NCBI RefSeq assembly: GCF_027922425.1
Contig: NZ_BSFQ01000002.1
Span: 62,001-126,000, forward strand
DNA length: 64,000 bases
From: Pseudonocardia halophobica
Lineage (GTDB): Bacteria > Actinomycetota > Actinomycetes > Mycobacteriales > Pseudonocardiaceae
Direction: 5' to 3'
Shown here: positions 24,753 through 33,084 of the stretch, piece after piece
Position numbering within the stretch: the stretch's first letter is position 1
How the letters are laid out: each line of letters starts with the position of its first letter
Made by a program: the position numbers and the translations under genes
Notes under the pieces: generated by a model
The model's database searches: none
What the model was told of the DNA's origin: nothing
Seen by the model: only the letters and a program-made list of their open reading frames with translations

Positions 24753-25537
24753 GACCCGTCTCCTTGCTTCGTCGCGGTCTGAAGGTGGCTGCGCAGGAAC
24801 GCCGCCGTGATGGCGATCGTCGACAGCTCGTCGAAGGCCGGGTCCTCGTGGCCCGCGCCGCCGAGGACCATCAGGGTGCTTCGGGCGCCTGCCCGCGTCA
24901 GCTCCTCGTGGAGCCGCCTGCTCTCGCCGATGTCGACGATCCGGTCGCGGTCCCCGTGCGCGATGAGGAACGGCGGTGCCGCGGCGTGCACGTGGCTGAC
25001 CGGGCTCGCCTCGCGGACCAGGTCCGGCACGGCGGCCAGGTCGTCGACGCCGAGCAGCGCGTGCGCCGGGCTTGTCGGCGGGAGCAGGGCCTGCTCCAGC
25101 GGGCTGCGGGAGTAGCAGGCCGCGATGTCGCTGAACCCGAACCAGGACACCACGGCCTGCACGTCAGCCGGGCCGGACAGGCCGACAAGGGCGGCGAGCA
25201 CCGCGCCCGCCGAGGCGCCGCAGAGCCCCACCGCGTCGGTGCCCGCCCCGAGCTCGTCGAGATGCCCGCGAACCCACGCGAGCGCCGCGCGCACGTCGTC
25301 GATCTGGTCGGGGAACCGTGCCGCGGGGGCGAGCCGGTAGTCCGGCGCCACGACGGTGATGCCGTGCCCGGCCAGTGCCCGCATCCGTTCCCGGTGCATC
25401 GTGCGATCACCCGCCACGAACCCGCCGCCGTGCAGGTGGACGACGGTGCCGCAGCTGCGCGCCGGTGCCGGGTACACGTCCAGCCGCAGACCGGGCGCGA
25501 ACTCGTGGGTACGCACCGCTTCCACGGGGTCACTCAC
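24749..25537 (-). CDS. Alpha/beta-hydrolase (HSL-type esterase/lipase)
   Basis: The 262-residue protein has the HGGGFVAGD oxyanion motif, the nucleophile elbow GASAG, an acid in HGDRDRIVDIGES and the histidine in GAGHEDPAF. This is the hormone-sensitive lipase type, which usually cleaves short esters or lactones. Its place next to a ring hydroxylase suggests hydrolysis of a lactone or ester intermediate. Confidence 0.88.
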   Translation of the reverse strand: MSDPVEAVRTHEFAPGLRLDVYPAPARSCGTVVHLHGGGFVAGDRTMHRERMRALAGHGITVVAPDYRLAPAARFPDQIDDVRAALAWVRGHLDELGAGTDAVGLCGASAGAVLAALVGLSGPADVQAVVSWFGFSDIAACYSRSPLEQALLPPTSPAHALLGVDDLAAVPDLVREASPVSHVHAAAPPFLIAHGDRDRIVDIGESRRLHEELTRAGARSTLMVLGGAGHEDPAFDELSTIAITAAFLRSHLQTATKQGDGS

Positions 25538-27078
25538 GCGGGCACCGGGGCCGGGGCGGGGATCTGGGCGAGCAGATCGTCGACCAGGGCCAGCGAGTCG
25601 TCCGCGCCCGCGGCCAGGCCGAACAGGTACACGTCGGGCCGGGAGAGCAGGGTGGTGGCGCCGTGCTCGGCGAGGTAGTCCCGGAGAATGCCCTCGACGT
25701 CCACGACCCCGCCGTCGCCGAGGTGGAGCACCTGCACGCCGAGCTGGGCGAGGCGGGCCAGGCGCGCGGCACCCAGGACGTCCTCGAGCGGCAGCGTGGA
25801 GATCAGCTGGAACCCGTAGCCGACGAGATCGTCCAGCAGCCCCTCCCGCTCACCGATGCGGACCACGCCCTGGATCGCGACCTCGCCGGCCTGGTCCCCG
25901 TACTCGCCGTCCGCCGCGCGGTGCTGGACGCCGTTGCGCAGCGGCGGGATCGGGGGCGTGACGTCCCCGCCGGTGGCGGCCAGGTAGCCGTCCCGAGCCG
26001 CGGCCTCCTCGGGGGTGGCGGGATTGACCATCTTGTAGGCGGCCAGCGACCCCTCCACGAAGAAGCGGGCGTGCGAGAGCCGCTCCGCCTCGTAGGTGTC
26101 GAGCAGCGCGTCCCGGGCGAGGCCGCGCAGCACGAGATCCAGCTTCCACGCCAGGTTGGCTGCGTCGCGCATCGCAGTGCAGGCGCCCTGCGCCATATAG
26201 GGGGTCATCGCGTGGGCGGAGTCGCCGCCGATGAACACGTTGCCCTTCCGCATCGCGCCGACGATCTGGCTGCGGAAGGTGTAGAGCTTTCGACGGGTCT
26301 GGCGGACACATTCGCGCGGGATGCCCACTCGCCGCTCCAGAAACTCCAGGCCGCGCTCCTCGGCGGCCTCGACCTCCTCGTCCTCACCCGGGAGCATCCG
26401 CACGTCCGACCGGACCCGGCCGGCCCCGTTGGGCCCCCAGAAGTACGGCTGGTCGAAGTCGAGATCGAAGTAGCACCTGTTCTCCAGGTCGTGGGGCAGG
26501 GGCTGGAGCACGTCGTAGTCCGTGAGGATCCAGCGGTCATGATGGCGGTGGATCACCTCGACGTCGATCCCCACGGCGTCGCGCACGAAGCCGCTGGCGC
26601 CGTCCATGCCCACCACGTACCGGGCGGTCACCGTGTCGCCGGTGGACGTGGTGACGGCGTACCCCTCGCCCTCGGCGCGCAGGCCCACGACGCTCATACC
26701 CCACCGGACCTCGACGTTGGGCAGCGTCGCGATGCGCCGCTCCATCGCCGCCTCGATGTTCGGCTGGTGCAGGGTCAGGTGCGACCAGTGACCGCCCCGC
26801 TTGTAGTCCCAGTCGAACCGGCCCTTCTGCTCGCCGTCGGAACCCCAGATCTCGACGGTGCGCATCGGCAGCGACTCGGCGAGCGCCTCCGCGGGGTCCG
26901 CCGCGTGCTGCAGCAGCCGCGCGACCTCGCCGTCGAGGGTGCTCATCCGGGGGAGCCCGTAGGGCTCCGGGAACCTCTCGCACACGACGATGCGATGCCC
27001 GCGCTGCCCCAGTAGCGAGGCCAGCATCTCCCCGGCCGGGCCGAACCCGACGATGACGACGTCGACGGTGTCACTCAT
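25534..27078 (-). CDS. FAD-dependent aromatic monooxygenase (MhpA/PheA-like)
   Basis: The 514-residue protein starts with a dinucleotide fold (VIVGFGPAGEMLASLLG). It has a mid-sequence VGMDGASGFVRDAVGI and the FAD motif GGDSAHAMTPYMAQGA then MRDAANLAWKL. A thioredoxin-like C-terminal domain follows, as in phenol and 3-(3-hydroxyphenyl)propionate hydroxylases. It uses NAD(P)H and oxygen to hydroxylate an aromatic ring or an enol. I chose the ATG at 27078, nine bases after GGAGCAACG, not the upstream in-frame codon at 27117. First gene of the seven-gene operon. Confidence 0.9.
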   Translation of the reverse strand: MSDTVDVVIVGFGPAGEMLASLLGQRGHRIVVCERFPEPYGLPRMSTLDGEVARLLQHAADPAEALAESLPMRTVEIWGSDGEQKGRFDWDYKRGGHWSHLTLHQPNIEAAMERRIATLPNVEVRWGMSVVGLRAEGEGYAVTTSTGDTVTARYVVGMDGASGFVRDAVGIDVEVIHRHHDRWILTDYDVLQPLPHDLENRCYFDLDFDQPYFWGPNGAGRVRSDVRMLPGEDEEVEAAEERGLEFLERRVGIPRECVRQTRRKLYTFRSQIVGAMRKGNVFIGGDSAHAMTPYMAQGACTAMRDAANLAWKLDLVLRGLARDALLDTYEAERLSHARFFVEGSLAAYKMVNPATPEEAAARDGYLAATGGDVTPPIPPLRNGVQHRAADGEYGDQAGEVAIQGVVRIGEREGLLDDLVGYGFQLISTLPLEDVLGAARLARLAQLGVQVLHLGDGGVVDVEGILRDYLAEHGATTLLSRPDVYLFGLAAGADDSLALVDDLLAQIPAPAPVPA

Positions 27079-27119
27079 TCGTTGCTCCATTTCACGCGCC
27101 CTCGCGCTGAAACTCACGA

Positions 27120-27148
27120 ATCCTTCGGGTGTTTAAGGGATCCTTCGG
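27120..27148. promoter_or_regulatory. Direct repeats in the divergent promoter
   Basis: ATCCTTCGG occurs at 27120-27128 and again at 27140-27148, two helical turns apart. The second lies in an AAGGGATCCTT palindrome. The site stands between the hydroxylase operon and its divergent GntR gene, so it is a candidate operator. Confidence 0.4.
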
Positions 27149-27190
27149 CGCCTCGCGCCGGATGTCAAGTCCGCGTCGTAAAGTGGTCGG

Positions 27191-27904
27191 GTGTTTTCCG
27201 TGCCGCAGACGCGCGCCCAGTCGCTGGCCACCGAGATCGAGCGGTGGATCGTCGAGCGTGAGCTGGCCCCGGGCAGCCGTATCGCCACGATGGACGAGCT
27301 GCGCGAGCAGACCGGTCTCGGCCGCGCGACCATCAGCGAGGCGGCCCGGCTGCTCGCCGAGCGCGGCGCCGTCGACGTCAAGCTCGGCCGCAGCGGTGGG
27401 CTCTTCGTCGCGCAGCCTGCGGCGGTGGTCCGCCTGCGGCACACACTGCTGTCGGTGTCCCAGGACCCCGCGCGGGTCACGGACGCACTCGCGGTCCGGG
27501 ACGCCCTCGAGGAGCTGATCGACGTCGACGCGGCTCTGCACCGCACTCGGCGGGACGTCCGCGACCTCGAGGCGATCGTGGCGACGATGCGGACCCATGC
27601 CGCCAGCCGGGCCGACTTCCTGCAGGCCAACTGGGCCCTCCACCGGCGCATCGCCGAGATCACCCCGAACGAGATCGCCCGCAGCGTCTACCTGAGCACC
27701 ATGGCTCAGGTCGAGGGCCTGCCCAGCAGGCCCGACGCCGACACCGCCGACGAGGACGCGGCCTACCTGGGCAGGCGGGTGGACGTGCACGCCGAGCTCG
27801 TCGCGGCGATCGCCGCGGGCGACCCGGCGCGCACCTCGCGGGCCGTCGTCGCGCACCGGGCGTTGACCTCGCCGAACGCCGCGCCCGTCGCACCGCCGGA
27901 CTGA
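27191..27904 (+). CDS. GntR-family regulator (FadR/FCD type)
   Basis: The 237-residue protein has an N-terminal winged helix (IERWIVERELAPGSRI, LREQTGLGRATISEAARLL, KLGRSGGLFV) and an all-helical FCD-type ligand domain with WALHRRIAEI and VDVHAELVAAIAAGD. The GTG start stands 113 bases from the divergent hydroxylase gene, so it most likely controls that operon in response to a pathway acid. Confidence 0.87.
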   Translation: MFSVPQTRAQSLATEIERWIVERELAPGSRIATMDELREQTGLGRATISEAARLLAERGAVDVKLGRSGGLFVAQPAAVVRLRHTLLSVSQDPARVTDALAVRDALEELIDVDAALHRTRRDVRDLEAIVATMRTHAASRADFLQANWALHRRIAEITPNEIARSVYLSTMAQVEGLPSRPDADTADEDAAYLGRRVDVHAELVAAIAAGDPARTSRAVVAHRALTSPNAAPVAPPD

Positions 27905-27923
27905 GGGAGCGCGGCGCGCCTGG

Positions 27924-29156
27924 TCAGGCGGTCCCGCGGGTCGCGAGCTCGTGGTCCTTCAGGTCGAACCCGGCGGACCCGACCTCGGCCGGGACGGGCA
28001 GCACCCCGCCGGACAGCAGCCGGCGCGCGGCCATGTGGTCGCGCGGGCGGTTCACCGACTCGACGGCGACGAGCCGTCCCCGGCGGAAGCGGCAGACGGA
28101 GAAACCGTCGCCGTCCGGATCGCCCACGAGCACGCAGTCGTCGTCGGGGAAGCCGAGCCCGACGGTCTGCACCCGCAGCGCGAACTGGTGGGTCCAGAAC
28201 CAGGGAACCTTGCCGTACGGCTCGCCGAGGCCGTGTGCGATCGACGACGCGACGTGGCGGGCCTGGTCGATCGCGTTCTGCACGCACTCGATGCGCCGTG
28301 GGGCGCCGAGCTCGCGGTCCGGGCGCGCCACGCAGTCCCCCACAGCGAAGATGTCGGGGACGGAGGTCCGCAGCCACGGATCGACCAGCACGCCGTCGTC
28401 GACGGCGAGACCGGCGGCCTCGGCGATGCCGCTGTTCGCCACGACCCCCACCGCGATCACCACGAGGTCCGCCGGGAACTCCGAGCCGTCCGAGAGCACG
28501 ACGCGTCTGACCTGTCCGGCGCGTCCGAGGAACCGCTGCACGCCGGTGCCCACGTGCAGGACGGTGCCCGCGGCCTCGTGGGCCCGCCGGACCGCGTCGG
28601 AGACCGGGGGCGCCACGGCCCGGGCCAGGAGCCGGGCCTGCGGCTCGACCACGGTGACTGCGCGCCCGACGTCGGCGCAGGCCGCGGCGATCTCGAGGCC
28701 CAGGAACCCGCCGCCGACCACGACGACGTCCCGGGCCGCATCCAGTCGCGCCCGCAACGCGGCGGCGTCGGTGAGCGACCCCAGCTGCGCGATCCCGTCC
28801 AGCTCGACGCCCGGCACCTGCAGCCGCCGCAGCGACGATCCGAGCGCCAGGACGAGGTGCGTGTAGTCGACCGCCCCGCCGTCGCGCAGCTCGACCCGGC
28901 GTCGGGCCGGGTGCAGCGCGGCAACGGCGGTGCCCAGGCGCAGGTCGATGTCCTGGTCGGCGAAGAACGACGCGCTGCGCAGCAGTTGCGGATCCCCGGC
29001 ACCGGGTCCGAGGAACTCCTTCGACAGCTGCGGGCGGTGGTAGGGGAGGTGGTCCTGCCCGTCCAGCAGGACCACGGGACCGCGGTGCCCCTCCGCCCGC
29101 AACGACGCGGCGACCTGCACGCCGCCGTGCCCCGCGCCGATCACGACGACGGTCAC
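27924..29156 (-). CDS. NAD(P)H:ferredoxin reductase for the P450 system
   Basis: The 410-residue protein has two dinucleotide folds, VVIGAGHGGVQVAASLR for FAD and VVVGGGFLGLEIAAACA for NAD(P)H. It also has LPYHRPQLSKEFL near the start and the FAD-binding IFAVGDCVARPDRELG. This is the rubredoxin/putidaredoxin reductase type. It passes electrons to the ferredoxin encoded next door; the two genes overlap (GTGA). Confidence 0.92.
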   Translation of the reverse strand: MTVVVIGAGHGGVQVAASLRAEGHRGPVVLLDGQDHLPYHRPQLSKEFLGPGAGDPQLLRSASFFADQDIDLRLGTAVAALHPARRRVELRDGGAVDYTHLVLALGSSLRRLQVPGVELDGIAQLGSLTDAAALRARLDAARDVVVVGGGFLGLEIAAACADVGRAVTVVEPQARLLARAVAPPVSDAVRRAHEAAGTVLHVGTGVQRFLGRAGQVRRVVLSDGSEFPADLVVIAVGVVANSGIAEAAGLAVDDGVLVDPWLRTSVPDIFAVGDCVARPDRELGAPRRIECVQNAIDQARHVASSIAHGLGEPYGKVPWFWTHQFALRVQTVGLGFPDDDCVLVGDPDGDGFSVCRFRRGRLVAVESVNRPRDHMAARRLLSGGVLPVPAEVGSAGFDLKDHELATRGTA

Positions 29157-29470
29157 AGCTGCGTCTCCGGGACGTCGAAGGTCATCCCGTCCCAGTTGTC
29201 GGCGATCTGCACCTGGCAGGACAGCCGGCTCGCCGGTGTCCGCGGTGCGGCCGTGGAATCGAGCATCTCGTCCTCGACTTCCGACACCGGCGGTAGCCGG
29301 TCGGTCGCGCCGGCGTATACGTGGCAGGTTGCGCACATGGCGTTCCCGCCGCACTCGGCGATGATGCCCGGCAGGTCCTCGGCCATTGCCACCTCCATGA
29401 CGGAGAGGCCGGCCTTCCCCTCGAGGGTGCGACGCGTCCCGTCGGGCAGCACGAAGGTCAGGGTGGGCAT
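29153..29470 (-). CDS. [2Fe-2S] ferredoxin, adrenodoxin/putidaredoxin type
   Basis: The 105-residue protein carries ECGGNAMCATCHVY, which is the C-x5-C-x2-C motif, and the fourth cysteine in LSCQVQIAD. The chosen ATG at 29470 gives the typical MPTLTFVLPDG start. It lies five bases after the P450 stop and shuttles electrons from the reductase to it. Confidence 0.93.
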   Translation of the reverse strand: MPTLTFVLPDGTRRTLEGKAGLSVMEVAMAEDLPGIIAECGGNAMCATCHVYAGATDRLPPVSEVEDEMLDSTAAPRTPASRLSCQVQIADNWDGMTFDVPETQL

Positions 29471-29475
29471 CGCGC

Positions 29476-30675
29476 TCAGGCCTCCCCACTGGTCACGTGG
29501 AGCTGCTGGGGCGAGCGGAAGAGCCACCCCTTCATCGCCCAGCCCGCCTCCGCCAGGTGCAGGGCGGGCGCCGCCGCGACGAGCTCTTCCAGCGCGATCC
29601 GGGCGAGCTCACGGCCGAACACGTTCCCGGCGCAGAAGTGCCGGCCTCCGCCGAAGGACAGATGGGTGGGGCCGGAGCGTCGGAGCTGGTAGCGACCCCC
29701 GTCGCTGAACCGGCGCTCATCGTGGTTCGCCGAGGCGACCATGCACCACACGACGGACCCCGGCGGTAGCTCCTGGCCGTGGATCGTGACCGCACGGGTC
29801 GTCTCGCGGAAGACGCCACCGATCGGCGCGATCCAGCGGAGGCCCTCGGCGAGGGCCGTGGGAATCAGATCGGGGTCGGCGACGATCTCGCCGTAGGTGC
29901 CTTCCTGGAGGAGGCCCAGCAGGGTGGTGGCCGCAGCATGTCCCGGTTCCTGCATCCCGCCGGTGAGCTCGATCAGGAACGCGGAGTAGATGTCCTCACG
30001 CGACCGTGTCCGGCCGGGTGGCATGCCGGCGTGCAGCAGGTGCGACAGGCCCGAGCCGTCGGGATTGGTCTCGAGCCGGCTGAGGATCGGCTCGAGGGTG
30101 TCCTTGATCTCCGCGACGACCTCGTCGCTCTTACGGAAGGGATCCTCCTGGAAGGTGTAGTTGCCCGCTGCACCGATGATGGTGTGGAACCAGCGGCGCA
30201 GCGTCTCCGACGGCACGTCGCCGATGCCGAGCATGGCAGCGAGGCCCCTCGTGCTGACCGGCTCCAGGTACTCCGCGACGACGTCGCAGGTGCCCGCGAC
30301 GGGCAGCTGCGCCGCCTCCTGCGCGGCGATCGGACGGACCAGGTCCTCGATGTAGCCCGACACCGCGCCTCGCCGCAGCGGGGGATCGACGGACGCGCGG
30401 CGGTCACGGTGGACCTCGCCGTCGGCGATGAGGATGTTCTCCGGGCCGAAGGTCCGTTCGAGCACCGGCTGGACGCTCGGTGCGCGGCCGAGATCGGTGT
30501 CGGCGAGGAAGGCGCGCACCTCGTCGTAGGTCGTCAGCAGGTAGGCGTTCAACGCCGGGACGAACACGCACGGCGCCTCGGCCCGCATCCGGGCGTAGAG
30601 CGGATACGGATCGGCTTCGAGCGCGGCGATGTCGATGTCGTCGATCCAACGGATCCCCGATGCCGTGACGGCCAC
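29476..30675 (-). CDS. Cytochrome P450 with an unusual I-helix
   Basis: The 399-residue protein has the heme-thiolate loop FGGGRHFCAGNVFGRELA and the ExxR helix (EGLRW). The oxygen-activating I-helix, usually AGxDT, reads ELTGGMQEPGHAA: the acid is present as glutamate, but the threonine position appears to be proline. Some P450s without this threonine use different oxygen chemistry, so the reaction may be atypical. The GTG start has a GAGGACGA site. With its ferredoxin and reductase it is a complete class I system. Confidence 0.9.
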   Translation of the reverse strand: MAVTASGIRWIDDIDIAALEADPYPLYARMRAEAPCVFVPALNAYLLTTYDEVRAFLADTDLGRAPSVQPVLERTFGPENILIADGEVHRDRRASVDPPLRRGAVSGYIEDLVRPIAAQEAAQLPVAGTCDVVAEYLEPVSTRGLAAMLGIGDVPSETLRRWFHTIIGAAGNYTFQEDPFRKSDEVVAEIKDTLEPILSRLETNPDGSGLSHLLHAGMPPGRTRSREDIYSAFLIELTGGMQEPGHAAATTLLGLLQEGTYGEIVADPDLIPTALAEGLRWIAPIGGVFRETTRAVTIHGQELPPGSVVWCMVASANHDERRFSDGGRYQLRRSGPTHLSFGGGRHFCAGNVFGRELARIALEELVAAAPALHLAEAGWAMKGWLFRSPQQLHVTSGEA

Positions 30676-30753
30676 TCGTCCTCCTCGACAGTCAGTGCCT
30701 AAAATACCCGAATACTTTGCGTACTTCGGTGGATTCTGCTGGCGCCCGTCGGG

Positions 30754-30785
30754 GGTGTCAAGCGGCTCGAGTCCTCCTTGACACC
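30754..30785. promoter_or_regulatory. Inverted repeat between the two P450 operons
   Basis: GGTGTCAAG at 30754 and CTTGACACC at 30777 form a perfect 9-base inverted repeat with a 14-base spacer. It is a candidate operator shared by both divergent operons. Confidence 0.45.
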
Positions 30786-30812
30786 GCTTGCCGCCCTCGA
30801 CACCATGCCGTG

Positions 30813-30836
30813 ATACAACCCGAAAGGTTCGTGTTA
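30813..30836. promoter_or_regulatory. Second imperfect palindrome upstream of the ferredoxin-P450 pair
   Basis: ATACAACCCGAA and TTCGTGTTAT pair imperfectly around AGG, 25-45 bases before the ferredoxin ATG. This overlaps the expected promoter and could be a repressor site. Confidence 0.4.
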
Positions 30837-30859
30837 TTTGAGTGGCTGAAGGAGCTGCC

Positions 30860-31048
30860 ATGAGATTGTCCGTGCACCGGGACCGCTGTGAGGGCTACGG
30901 CCTTTGCGTCGACGAGGCGTCGTCGCTGCTGCACCTCGACGACGACGGGGAGCTCGTCCTCGACGCCGAGGAGGTCGAACCGGAGTTGTCCGGTGTCGCC
31001 GAGGCCGCGGTCCGCGTGTGCCCGGTCGCCGCTCTGACGATGGACTGA
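30860..31048 (+). CDS. [3Fe-4S]-type ferredoxin
   Basis: The 62-residue ferredoxin begins MRLSVHRDRCEGYGLC and ends VRVCPVAALTMD. The first motif has C-x5-C with the middle cysteine replaced (CEGYGLC) and the last cysteine in CPV, as in the P450 ferredoxins of streptomycetes. I chose the ATG at 30860, which has GGAG before it. It probably serves the P450 that starts 35 bases downstream. Confidence 0.9.
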   Translation: MRLSVHRDRCEGYGLCVDEASSLLHLDDDGELVLDAEEVEPELSGVAEAAVRVCPVAALTMD

Positions 31049-31083
31049 CAGCCGCCGTCCATCCCTCGATCGGAGGCACAGCG

Positions 31084-32262
31084 ATGACGCTCACCCGCAC
31101 CTCCCACTCGGAGGTCGACCTGTTCAGCGACGAGGTCCTCGTCGACCCCTATCCCGTCTACCGCGACCTGCGCGACCGGGGCGGCGCCGTCCGTCTGAGC
31201 GCCCTCGACGTCTGGGCGATCCCGCGCTACGCCGACGTCCGGCGGGCGCTCGCTGACTGGGCGGGCTTCTCCTCCCGCGGGATCGCCCTCAACGAGCCGG
31301 TGAACCGGATGCTCGTCGGGTCGGTGCTGGCCAGCGATCCACCGTTTCACGACACCCTGCGGGCGGTGCTCTCTGCACGGCTCGGTCCGCGGGCCGTTCG
31401 GCCGCTGCAGGCCGAGATCGCCGGCCGGGCCGAACGGCTCGTCGACGAGCTGGTCGAGAGGGGCTCGTTCGACGCAGTCACCGACCTTGCTGTGGCCTTC
31501 CCCTTCTCGGTGGTGTTCGACCTCATCGGCATCCCGGACGACGCGCGTCCGAAGATGCTCGGCTGGGCTGACGCGACCTTCACCGTCTTCGGCCCGCTGA
31601 ACGAGCGCACCCTCGGGGGGCTGGACGCGATCGGGGAGATGTTCGGCTGGCTGGGCACGCTGCAAGCCACGGACCTGAAGGAGGGCAGCATGGGGCGGGA
31701 CATCTTCCGTGCCGCCGACGAGGGCCGCATCGGGCGCGAGTCGTGCATCCCGCTGCTGGCCGCCTACACCTCCGCCGGGCTCGACACCACCATCAACGCC
31801 ATCGCGAACGCGGTCCACCTGCTCGGCACCCACCCGGACCAGTGGGACCTCGTCACCGCGGACCCCGGCCTCGTGCCGAGCGCACTCAACGAGGTGCTCC
31901 GCTACGACGCCCCCGTCCAGGGCTTCGGGCGCACGGTCACCGGGGACATCGAGATCGACGGCGCCCCCGTTCGTTCCGGCTCCCAGGTCCTGTTGCTCTA
32001 CGGGTCGGGCAACCGCGACGAGCGCCGCTACCCCGAGCCGGACCGGTTCGACGTGACCAGAAACCCCGTCGACCACCTCGCCTTCGGCTACGGCACCCAC
32101 GCCTGCGCCGGCCAAGCCCTCGCCCGCCTCGAGGCGCACGCGGTGCTCACGGCACTGGCCACGCGGGTCCGCCGGTTCCGGGTCGGCGAGCCCGTGCGCC
32201 ACCTGAACAACGTCGTCCGCGGCCTGGAACGGCTCCCGGTCGACGGACTCGAGCTCCGTTGA
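31084..32262 (+). CDS. Cytochrome P450 (canonical)
   Basis: The 392-residue protein has a normal I-helix (YTSAGLDTTINA), the ExxR in NEVLRYD, and the heme loop FGYGTHACAGQALARLE. The ATG at 31084 follows GGAGGCACAG. It has no reductase gene next to its ferredoxin, so it may share the reductase of the divergent operon. The substrate is unknown. Confidence 0.93.
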   Translation: MTLTRTSHSEVDLFSDEVLVDPYPVYRDLRDRGGAVRLSALDVWAIPRYADVRRALADWAGFSSRGIALNEPVNRMLVGSVLASDPPFHDTLRAVLSARLGPRAVRPLQAEIAGRAERLVDELVERGSFDAVTDLAVAFPFSVVFDLIGIPDDARPKMLGWADATFTVFGPLNERTLGGLDAIGEMFGWLGTLQATDLKEGSMGRDIFRAADEGRIGRESCIPLLAAYTSAGLDTTINAIANAVHLLGTHPDQWDLVTADPGLVPSALNEVLRYDAPVQGFGRTVTGDIEIDGAPVRSGSQVLLLYGSGNRDERRYPEPDRFDVTRNPVDHLAFGYGTHACAGQALARLEAHAVLTALATRVRRFRVGEPVRHLNNVVRGLERLPVDGLELR

Positions 32263-32499
32263 CTGGGGCACCGGACCTCTGGCCCGCCGGCTGGTTGGCG
32301 GCCACCAGGCGACCACCGGGGGACCGGCCAAGAGCCCGCCGTTGACCGGGCGCATCGCGGGGTCTGGCGGGGTGGCGCGGCGAACGCGGCAGCGTCGGCG
32401 AAGATACGAAATAAGGCGACCACTGGGACGGTGGTCGGCTCGTGGTGGGTGCCGAGTCCACCGACCAGCCCGGCTCGGCAGCCAAGACCGACTGCGGAC
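32263..32499. other. Gap before the pseudogene
   Basis: No gene is supported here. A short hairpin (ACCAC...GTGGT, near 32418-32434) is visible. Confidence 0.35.
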
Positions 32500-32947
32500 G
32501 CTCGGTGGGTACAGCTGCACGAAGCCGTCAAGCGAGGCGGCAGGGATTCGGCGTCCGGCAAGCTGGTCGACGATGCGGTCTGGACCACGGCTGGCTCGTG
32601 GAACCCACCGTCTCCGCCGACGTGGACAACAAGTACACGATCACCGGGAAAAAACCTTCGGCCCGGTGCTGTCGGTGATTCCCGACAGCGAAGAGGACCA
32701 GGCCGTCGCGACCGCGAACGGCGGCGACCACGGGCTTGGCGGCTCGGTGTGGACCCGGGACGGGGAGCGGGGCGAGGCCGTGGCCTGCCGCGTCGCCACC
32801 GGCACGATCGGGATCAACGCCTGTGCCAACGACCCGACCGCGCCCTTCGGCGAGCTCGGGGTCAACGGAATCGGCCGGGAGCTGGGGCCGGAGGGCCTGC
32901 ACAGTTACCAGAATGTCGAAGACGTCCACCTCGATCCGAGTTCGTGA
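32500..32947 (+). pseudogene. Aldehyde dehydrogenase, C-terminal remnant
   Basis: Pieces of one dehydrogenase lie in different frames: VQLHEAVKRGG, then GWLVEPTVSADVDNKY, then EKTFGPVLSVIPDSEED and later GSVWTRDGERGEAVA, ATGTIGINA and GIGRELGPEGLHSYQN. One frameshift falls at a run of six A near 32650. The NAD fold and catalytic cysteine region are gone, so the gene is dead. Confidence 0.8.
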
Positions 32948-33084
32948 CCTGCTGAGGTTGGGCATGGTCCTCGCTGATGGGCGAGCTTGGTACGAGACCT
33001 TGGCGGCGACGGTCTCGACAAGGGTCGACCTTGCGTCATCACATCATCACTGTCGGCGATCGAGGGGATCGGTAGGATCGGCTC

